From JAFGTE01 sp965369305 (GTDB lineage Bacteria; Patescibacteriota; Gracilibacteria; UM-FILTER-43-11): 7,266 bases of DNA. The translations under genes were made by a program, and so were the position numbers. Where the stretch lies: the NCBI GenBank assembly GCA_965369305.1, contig CBDUQG010000052.1:1-7266 (forward strand), written 5' to 3'. Under the pieces are notes generated by a model. The model saw nothing but the letters and a program-made list of their open reading frames with translations. It searched no databases and was not told where the DNA came from. Below, one piece after another: positions 1-4,589 of the stretch (the stretch's first letter is position 1; each line of letters opens with the position of its first letter).

Positions 1-945
1 ATCTTGAATCTGGAATTGAGATTTATACCACTCCACCATGCTGGCAAAACCCTCTTCAAAAGACGTTTCAGCCTGCCAGCCCAGCTCATTTTCAATCTTG
101 GAGGCATCAACACTATACCTTAAATCATGCCCAGGGCGATCGGTCACATATTCAATACGATCTTCGCCAAGGCCCAAAATCTCAAGCAGCATGCGAGTTA
201 CTTCCAAGTTGCTGTGCTCTTCGTTGGTACTAATGTTGTAGATTTCACCGATCTTGCCCTTGTGCAAAATAAGATCAACCGCCTTGCAGTGGTCAGTTAC
301 ATGCAGCCAATCCCTCACATTCAGGCCGTCGCCATAAAGCGGCACTTTTTCGCCGGCCAGTAATTTCTTAATAAAAAGGGGAATGACCTTCTCAGGATAC
401 TGATTGGGGCCATAGTTATTACTACAACGGCTGATGACCACAGGTATTCCATAGGTTCTATGGTAAGCCAAACACAGATGTTCCGCGGCAGCTTTGCTGG
501 CCGAATAAGGATTACTCGGCTTAATCATATCGGCTTCCTTAAAGGAACCTTCCAAAATATCCCCGTAAACCTCATCAGTCGACATCTGAACAAAACGAGG
601 ATGCTTATGCTTTTTAGCTGCTTCCAAAAGTACCTGGGTACCAATCACATTAGTCTGAAGAAAAACAGCTGGTCCATCAATGCTGTTGTCGACATGTGTT
701 TCAGCGGCAATGTTCACAATGGTATCAACTTCTCCCGCCAGCTCATCCACCAGTTTGGCATCGGCGATATCACCTTCCACAAAGCGATAATTCGGATTAT
801 CAGCATAGTCTTTGCAGTTCTCCAAATTGCCCGCATAAGTCAGCTTATCCAGGTTAATCACTTGGTAATCAGGGTATTTGCCCAAGATGTGGCGGATAAA
901 GTGTGAACCGATAAATCCGGCTCCACCAGTAACGAGTAGTTTCAT
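1..945 (-). CDS. rmlB: dTDP-glucose 4,6-dehydratase (RmlB/RfbB), C-terminus cut by window edge
   Basis: Converts dTDP-D-glucose to dTDP-4-keto-6-deoxy-D-glucose in the cytoplasm, the second step of dTDP-L-rhamnose and related deoxysugar synthesis for surface glycans. The 315 residues present are an extended SDR (Rossmann) enzyme. The NAD-binding GGAGFIG is at 7-13, the catalytic STDEVYG at 122-128 (T123, D124, E125), and the YSASK pair Y147/K151 follows. The substrate-side motifs NNYGPNQYPEK (176-186), RDWLHV (211-216) and RPGHDLRY (270-277) are all intact. Family members are usually about 320-360 residues, so only a short C-terminal tail should be missing. The ATG at 945 starts exactly at the MKLLVTGG N-terminus typical of the family. 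No Shine-Dalgarno precedes it: the mRNA reads CCTCC there, not GGAGG. It diverges from the tRNA-His gene. Other rml genes may lie to the left, outside the window. Confidence 0.96.
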   Translation of the reverse strand, partial: MKLLVTGGAGFIGSHFIRHILGKYPDYQVINLDKLTYAGNLENCKDYADNPNYRFVEGDIADAKLVDELAGEVDTIVNIAAETHVDNSIDGPAVFLQTNVIGTQVLLEAAKKHKHPRFVQMSTDEVYGDILEGSFKEADMIKPSNPYSASKAAAEHLCLAYHRTYGIPVVISRCSNNYGPNQYPEKVIPLFIKKLLAGEKVPLYGDGLNVRDWLHVTDHCKAVDLILHKGKIGEIYNISTNEEHSNLEVTRMLLEILGLGEDRIEYVTDRPGHDLRYSVDASKIENELGWQAETSFEEGFASMVEWYKSQFQIQD

Positions 946-958
946 ACGGGAGGATTTT

Positions 959-964
959 ATCATA
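959..964 (-). promoter_or_regulatory. putative -10 box of rmlB
   Basis: On the minus strand TATGAT (5 of 6 to TATAAT) ends 13 bases before the rmlB ATG. Transcription would begin near 952, leaving a leader of about 7 bases. The expected -35 region (982-987, ATATCA) is a poor match, so the call rests on the -10 box and its position. Confidence 0.3.
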
Positions 965-980
965 CTTTGGCCCCTATTTC

Positions 981-1009
981 TTGATATTTAGTAAAAGAAA
1001 AAGTAAACT
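981..1009 (+). promoter_or_regulatory. putative promoter of tRNA-His
   Basis: TTGATA (981-986, 5 of 6 to TTGACA), a 17-base spacer, then TAAACT (1004-1009, 4 of 6 to TATAAT). Initiation near 1016 would give a pre-tRNA with a 5' leader of about 10 bases. It shares the 80-base gap with the divergent rmlB promoter. Confidence 0.45.
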
Positions 1010-1025
1010 CTTTGAGCAGTTATGT

Positions 1026-1103
<78 letters not shown>

Positions 1104-1115
1104 TTTCTTAAGTCC

Positions 1116-1142
1116 TAAGCCTTGCGTTTTGGGCTTATTTTT
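1116..1142 (+). terminator. intrinsic terminator after tRNA-His
   Basis: TAAGCC (1116-1121) pairs with GGCTTA (1132-1137), extendable by a T-G pair inside, with a loop of 8-10 bases, followed by a run of T (1138-1142). It lies 12 bases after the tRNA CCA. Its loop contains the -35 box of the next gene. Confidence 0.6.
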
Positions 1143-1150
1143 GCTATAAT
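1122..1150 (+). promoter_or_regulatory. sigma70-type promoter with extended -10 for the membrane protein gene
   Basis: TTGCGT (1122-1127), a 17-base spacer, then a perfect TATAAT (1145-1150) preceded by TGC, giving the extended -10 pattern TGnTATAAT. Initiation is expected near 1157, only about 5 bases before the chosen TTG start, so the transcript would be nearly leaderless. Confidence 0.7.
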
Positions 1151-1161
1151 AATATGATTTA

Positions 1162-1920
1162 TTGAGCTTAATTTTTCCTTTGGAAAATCTAATCACTTCC
1201 ATCGCCGGTCGAGTCACCTCTGTGATTCAGTCTAAATACGACAGCTTCATCGAATTGGCCCCCTTCATTCTTGGGGCTTTAGCCGTCTTCATTTTAGGGC
1301 TTATTCTAGCGGAAATTGCCTCTCGTTCCATTGTTGCTATGTCTGAACGAATGAAGCTTGAAACCGTTTCTGACAAGCTGGGGCTCAAGCACTTTCTGGA
1401 ACGAACCAAGATCAAACACAGCTCATCTCATGTGATTGCAAAATCCGTAAAGGCCTACTTAATCTTCCTCTTTTTCATCGAAGCAACGCGTATTGCCAAA
1501 ATGACCGAAGTGGCTGATTTTCTGGGAACTGTGCTCGGCTATGTGCCGGATATGATCATTGCCCTATTTATCATTTTAGTGGGTGTTCGTATTGGAAACA
1601 CTATGAACCTGGTCATCAGCACCTCACTCAGCTTCGCCCGTTCAACCACTGCCGGGGCGCTGGGAATGGCAGCCAAGTACACCATCGTTGCCTTTGCCGG
1701 TCTGGCAGCGCTATCTCAGCTTCAGATTGCAGAAATCCTGATTCAAATCCTCTTCATAGGTTTTGTCTCTATGCTCGCTTTGGCGGGTGGCCTGGCCTTT
1801 GGACTAGGTGGAAAAGACGTGGTCAAAGAGCTTCTGGAAGCCATTAAGAATATGGAGCTCATTGAATACATGGAATCCAGACATCAGAAAAAGGGGGCAC
1901 AACCAGTAGAATCCAAATAG
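1162..1920 (+). CDS. multi-pass membrane protein related to the transmembrane part of MscS-like mechanosensitive channels
   Basis: A 252-residue inner-membrane protein with about five hydrophobic segments, near residues 33-54, 95-112, 127-148, 169-186 and 189-215. The last segment ends in GGLAFGLGGKDV (209-220), the pattern that closes the pore helix of MscS-type channels and of the 'conserved TM helix' proteins related to them. The soluble beta-domain that follows the pore helix in true MscS is absent; only about 30 charged residues follow. I infer an osmotic or envelope role, but channel activity is not shown. The start must be a non-ATG codon: an in-frame stop lies at 1150 and the first in-frame ATG (1339) would delete the first helix. 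TTG at 1162 is chosen; TTG at 1180 is the alternative. No Shine-Dalgarno is present. A gap of 56 bases separates it from the next gene. Confidence 0.7.
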   Translation: MSLIFPLENLITSIAGRVTSVIQSKYDSFIELAPFILGALAVFILGLILAEIASRSIVAMSERMKLETVSDKLGLKHFLERTKIKHSSSHVIAKSVKAYLIFLFFIEATRIAKMTEVADFLGTVLGYVPDMIIALFIILVGVRIGNTMNLVISTSLSFARSTTAGALGMAAKYTIVAFAGLAALSQLQIAEILIQILFIGFVSMLALAGGLAFGLGGKDVVKELLEAIKNMELIEYMESRHQKKGAQPVESK

Positions 1921-1927
1921 CATTGGG

Positions 1928-1962
1928 CTTGTACAAGTAGAAAAAACCTTGTAGAGTTTTTT
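1928..1962 (+). promoter_or_regulatory. palindrome and A/T stem between the membrane gene and the next gene
   Basis: A perfect 10-base palindrome CTTGTACAAG (1928-1937) is followed 20 bases on by the related CTTGTAGAG (1948-1956). AAAAAAC (1941-1947) can pair with GTTTTTT (1956-1962). TTGTAC (1929-1934) with TAGAGT (1952-1957) at 17-base spacing could be a weak promoter for the gene at 1977. The region could also be a weak terminator or an operator; the sequence does not decide. Confidence 0.3.
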
Positions 1963-1976
1963 TGAAAAAACAAAAT

Positions 1977-2981
1977 ATGGAAGACGATCGGAAGACGCCC
2001 ACCGTAATGATAGATTTAATAGACGAAGTCCCTGCCAGCACTAAACGAAGCCCCTCGTTCCGAGAGGGTGCTCCTTTTGAATTTGAGACAGAAATGAACC
2101 ATTTCCTCATGCGTTTTCGCGATGCTATGGATCAGGGCGTATTCGGATCTCAGACAGATAGCCTGAAGCAGTCTTTCAACGAGCGTGGCCCTTCCCTGAT
2201 TGAGGCTGGAAAGTGCTTCGACAACCTAACAGTAAATGGAATTGGAAACGATCAACTGGTTTTAGGGAGTGAAATGGATCCTGTCATTGAAGCCTTGAAC
2301 AAAAACACTAAGGTCGTCCCCTGGGGGCGGAATTTCAGCGATGTAGTAGTGGGCTATTACGCGGAGCTTGAAATGGACGTTGATCGTCTGGTCGCCCGCA
2401 TGCGCACCCAAGGCATGGATTACATGATGAAGGGTGTATATGGACCAAACGAGGAGGCTTCCGAAGACATTGAAGCGGTGCTCAGAAAGCTTCAGGAGGC
2501 TAAAACAAGAATCAGCGATGAGGAACTTGTTCCTCGCTCCAATTCTTATGCCGATATTGAAGAAATGAGCCTTGAGCGAATGAAAAGAATATCTCAATCA
2601 AGCACTATGCCGGAAGAAATGGAGCTAGCCAGAGTTGACAGGCATCTCATTGCTCAGCGCCTTGAGCAGGTGGTCTCTATGATTCAGGAGGGGCTGCCAG
2701 CCGAGCAGACAGCTGACCGCCTGATGCGGGTGACACATGACATCACAAACTATCTCGGGACCGACCTGGGAGGCAGGGGCTTAAAACTTATGGGAAGCAA
2801 GGGAAAAAGGCCCTTGCGACATCTTGATGAGGGACCGCTTTACCAGTTGGAGGCTATGATGAGCCTGGTCAATGTGGTTATTCGAGACCACGAAGGCTGC
2901 GTCACGCTTCATCGTGATCTAATCAGAGGAAATACCATTGCTCCCGCCGTAAGTAGTACGCCTATTGGAAGAATCGGCTGA
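1977..2981 (+). CDS. soluble helical protein of unknown function, 334 residues
   Basis: Not recognised. It has no signal peptide, no membrane segment and few cysteines. It is rich in E, R, M and L, so it is probably an alpha-helical cytoplasmic protein. The first 35 residues are polar and probably disordered. Amphipathic helices are likely at about 120-180, 190-250 and 285-305. Short patterns at 94-111 (L-V-L-G..D-P-V-I-E), 241-248 (P-A-E..A-D-R) and 291-300 (L-E-A-M-M-S-L-V-N) recur in the same order in the protein at 3277, suggesting distant paralogues. The ATG at 1977 is preferred over TTG at 1962, which lies inside a T-run that may be a hairpin arm. No Shine-Dalgarno is visible. It ends in TGA and overlaps the last 20 bases of the minus-strand gene at 2962. 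Confidence 0.75.
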   Translation: MEDDRKTPTVMIDLIDEVPASTKRSPSFREGAPFEFETEMNHFLMRFRDAMDQGVFGSQTDSLKQSFNERGPSLIEAGKCFDNLTVNGIGNDQLVLGSEMDPVIEALNKNTKVVPWGRNFSDVVVGYYAELEMDVDRLVARMRTQGMDYMMKGVYGPNEEASEDIEAVLRKLQEAKTRISDEELVPRSNSYADIEEMSLERMKRISQSSTMPEEMELARVDRHLIAQRLEQVVSMIQEGLPAEQTADRLMRVTHDITNYLGTDLGGRGLKLMGSKGKRPLRHLDEGPLYQLEAMMSLVNVVIRDHEGCVTLHRDLIRGNTIAPAVSSTPIGRIG

Positions 2982-3144
2982 TTCCTTTACGCGTTTTTTC
3001 CACACGGTGGCTGGCTAAATCAGCGACACTAGGGTCATTGTCCATACGGTGTTCACGGATAAAGGCGTCTGCAGCGCGCTTGCCTTCTTCAAGGTGTTCT
3101 TCATTGCCTTTCCAGTGCTTTGATTGGTAGGAATTTAAGCCCAT
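2962..3144 (-). CDS. small charged protein of unknown function, 60 residues
   Basis: Not recognised. It is a strongly charged peptide (many K, R, E, D and H) with no hydrophobic segment, predicted helical from about residue 14 to 55, ending in RFFQ. Its codons resemble the neighbouring genes, with mixed third positions. An extended -10 promoter on the same strand lies about 33 bases upstream, which supports a real gene. ATG at 3144 is the start; an earlier ATG (TCA CAG CTA ...) meets a stop after seven codons. No Shine-Dalgarno is present. It converges on the 334-residue gene with a 20-base tail-to-tail overlap, and is divergent from the gene at 3277 across 132 bases. A protein-coding reading is likely but not certain at this length. 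Confidence 0.6.
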   Translation of the reverse strand: MGLNSYQSKHWKGNEEHLEEGKRAADAFIREHRMDNDPSVADLASHRVEKTRKGISRFFQ

Positions 3145-3166
3145 TTTAGCTGTGACATATGAGGAT

Positions 3167-3180
3167 TAATAATATTATTA
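3167..3180. repeat. 14-base perfect palindrome TAATAATATTATTA
   Basis: The palindrome covers the expected start of transcription of the small minus-strand gene and overlaps its -10 box. It could be an operator for that promoter. The region is very A+T-rich, so a chance palindrome is quite possible. Confidence 0.4.
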
Positions 3181-3205
3181 TAACATATTTTATAAGTTAG
3201 TGCAA
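3177..3205 (-). promoter_or_regulatory. extended -10 promoter for the small gene at 2962-3144
   Basis: On the minus strand TTGCAC (3205-3200), a 17-base spacer, then a perfect TATAAT (3182-3177) preceded by TGT, matching TGnTATAAT. Initiation near 3170 gives a leader of about 26 bases. The -35 box is only a 3 of 6 match, but the extended -10 compensates. It lies back to back with the promoter at 3222-3250. Confidence 0.6.
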
Positions 3206-3221
3206 TAATACCGAGAATAGC

Positions 3222-3250
3222 TTGACTTATAAACAAAAATTATGCATAAT
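3222..3250 (+). promoter_or_regulatory. sigma70-type promoter for the gene at 3277
   Basis: TTGACT (3222-3227, 5 of 6), a 17-base spacer, then CATAAT (3245-3250, 5 of 6). Initiation near 3257 leaves a leader of about 20 bases with no Shine-Dalgarno before the ATG at 3277. This is the best -35 box in the window. Confidence 0.7.
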
Positions 3251-3276
3251 AAAGTCTTAATCAAATAAGTTTGCCC

Positions 3277-4296
3277 ATGCCCGACAAGAAGGATAAGACA
3301 CCCGAGGTGGATCGTAATACCATTCCAGACACGCCTAAGGCCAAAATCGAAAGTCAGCCAGCCATGCCGGCTGTGAAAGCGGAAGAGGCTGAAAAAGCGC
3401 GTGAAAAAGCTGCTGAGCTGCTCCAGGCTCAGCAGGAGAATAAGGCTCATACCATCAAAAGTCATGTGATGGGCTTAGTCCTTCTCCGTCGTTGGATGGA
3501 TAGCGAAGGTAATGATGTGGGGCTAGTGGGTCCAGAGGGTAAACCGCTAAGAGCGGAGCTTGAAAAAAGCCTTCTTAGAACCGGTATTCTTGTTCAGCCG
3601 GAGCAAAAAGAGGTGCTTCCAGAAAAGCTGCAGAAAAACCTCGAAAAAGCCGCTGGCATGCTGCCACCAGATATGTCTTTGGCAACTGGCGCGATACTAA
3701 GACCTATCGAGAAGCAGTTAGACGAAATGACCGCAAAAATTGCTGATCTCGAAACCAATCCAAACTACCTTCTTGATTTCAAGCGGGGAGGGGAGCTTAG
3801 GGGTGATATCACCCAGGTGCTGCACTTGATGAATGACACTAGAGGTATTTACAAGTCAGAATTAGCCACAAGCGATTGGGTACATCAGAATAACGCGGCT
3901 CAGTATTTTTCCAATTTAGGTACTACTTCTGATAAAAGATATGAGATGGATACAGCGCTCAGAGAGAAATATGGAGAGGATATTGAATCGGTTTCTGAGT
4001 TTGCCGCACGTGCTGAGCTCAACGAAGAAGCGCGAAGTAGAATAAGGCAGTTGGCTGAACAAGATGGCGATCCACTTGAAATAGCAAGACGCATGTCAGC
4101 ACTCATGGGGGATCAGCTCCAGATCATGTTCAATAGCATTTCCGGGCAGCTCACACTTCTCTTTGACCAGGAGAGTTTCGAACTCGGGGATACTGATGCT
4201 GAATCCATGCTAACCGCCATTCACAGTTTGAATAACTGTATTGAGGCCCTCAGGGATATGCGCAAGACAAAAGAGGTGATTCCCACCCTTAAGTAA
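3277..4296 (+). CDS. soluble helical protein of unknown function, 339 residues
   Basis: Not recognised. Residues 1-35 are polar, proline-rich and probably disordered. Residues 33-57 (E-E-A-E-K-A-R-E-K...) look like a coiled coil or single charged helix. The rest reads as helical with no membrane segment or signal peptide, so a cytoplasmic location is likely. Short patterns at 135-145 (L-A-T-G...R-P-I-E), 265-272 (D-P-L-E-I-A-R-R) and 312-320 (L-T-A-I-H-S-L-N-N) parallel those of the 334-residue protein at 1977 in the same order, which suggests shared ancestry or architecture. ATG at 3277 is chosen over the in-frame TTG two codons earlier, and suits the promoter at 3222-3250. The stop codon lies directly before a strong hairpin, across which it converges on another small gene. 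Confidence 0.78.
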   Translation: MPDKKDKTPEVDRNTIPDTPKAKIESQPAMPAVKAEEAEKAREKAAELLQAQQENKAHTIKSHVMGLVLLRRWMDSEGNDVGLVGPEGKPLRAELEKSLLRTGILVQPEQKEVLPEKLQKNLEKAAGMLPPDMSLATGAILRPIEKQLDEMTAKIADLETNPNYLLDFKRGGELRGDITQVLHLMNDTRGIYKSELATSDWVHQNNAAQYFSNLGTTSDKRYEMDTALREKYGEDIESVSEFAARAELNEEARSRIRQLAEQDGDPLEIARRMSALMGDQLQIMFNSISGQLTLLFDQESFELGDTDAESMLTAIHSLNNCIEALRDMRKTKEVIPTLK

Positions 4297-4298
4297 AC

Positions 4299-4315
4299 AA
4301 TCGCCCTAGGCGATT
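4299..4315. terminator. bidirectional hairpin terminator between convergent genes
   Basis: AATCGCC (4299-4305) and GGCGATT (4309-4315) form a perfect 7-base-pair stem with a three-base loop. It starts two bases after the stop of the plus-strand gene and is followed by CTTTGTT. On the minus strand it is followed by GTTTACTT. The T-tracts are short, so termination may be partial. The loop CTA is the complement of the TAG stop of the minus-strand gene. Confidence 0.6.
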
Positions 4316-4479
4316 CTTTGTTCAAACCAGGTGTTATCAGCCTTGGATTCATGCCTCAAGCGGTCAAGAATCTCACGGCGCCTTGAAACAACCTCAGGTT
4401 CAATCCTGACTGTGTCGGCTCTTTCGAGCTCTTCGGGGGTGGCAACCTCTCTAGTTAGACATTCTTTCTTGTTGTCCAT
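4306..4479 (-). CDS. small charged protein of unknown function, 57 residues
   Basis: Not recognised. The chosen frame begins MDNKKECLTREV and is dense in E, R and D, with a likely helix from about residue 15 to 45 and a WFEQ near the end. There is no membrane segment. The frame stays open upstream to 4602, but the extra codons are A/T-rich and would run into leuS, so ATG at 4479 is preferred; an ATG at 4560 is an alternative. No clear promoter or Shine-Dalgarno was found (TTAACT...TATTTC at 17 bases is weak). Its last three codons form one arm of the terminator hairpin. It mirrors the small gene at 2962: both converge on an unknown gene of about 335 residues. I see no convincing similarity between the two small proteins. 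Confidence 0.5.
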   Translation of the reverse strand: MDNKKECLTREVATPEELERADTVRIEPEVVSRRREILDRLRHESKADNTWFEQRIA

Positions 4480-4553
4480 AGTAGTAGAGGTTATGAAATA
4501 AATCCCTTGCTTTTGGGAGTTAATGATAAAACTTTTAGGGTCAAAAAACAAGT

Positions 4554-4582
4554 TTTTCATTTGTCCATAAAGTGGGTACAAT
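4554..4582 (+). promoter_or_regulatory. putative promoter of leuS
   Basis: TTTTCA (4554-4559, 4 of 6), a 17-base spacer, then TACAAT (4577-4582, 5 of 6). Initiation would fall at about 4589, at or one base before the ATG at 4590, predicting a leaderless leuS mRNA. No T-box or other aminoacyl-tRNA-sensing leader fits in this space. A 7-base inverted repeat AAAACTT/AAGTTTT (4528-4534, 4550-4556) reaches into the -35 box. Confidence 0.5.
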
Positions 4583-4589
4583 AGCAAGG

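Noticed and set aside
38..906. Plus-strand open frames inside the rmlB region
   Set aside because: They run antisense to a minus-strand frame of 315 codons that carries every RmlB motif. Their translations show no recognisable domain.
2262..2597. Minus-strand frame of 111 codons inside the 334-residue gene
   Set aside because: It is fully antisense to a longer frame with more plausible protein composition, and no promoter was found for it.
2979..3035. UGA reassigned as glycine (as in Gracilibacteria), extending the 334-residue protein
   Set aside because: Only this gene ends in TGA. leuS, rmlB and the 339-residue gene contain no in-frame TGA, which would be unexpected if it were a sense codon.
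4480..4589. T-box or leucine-responsive leader before leuS
   Set aside because: There is no room for specifier and antiterminator structures, and the -10 box sits only 7 bases before the ATG.
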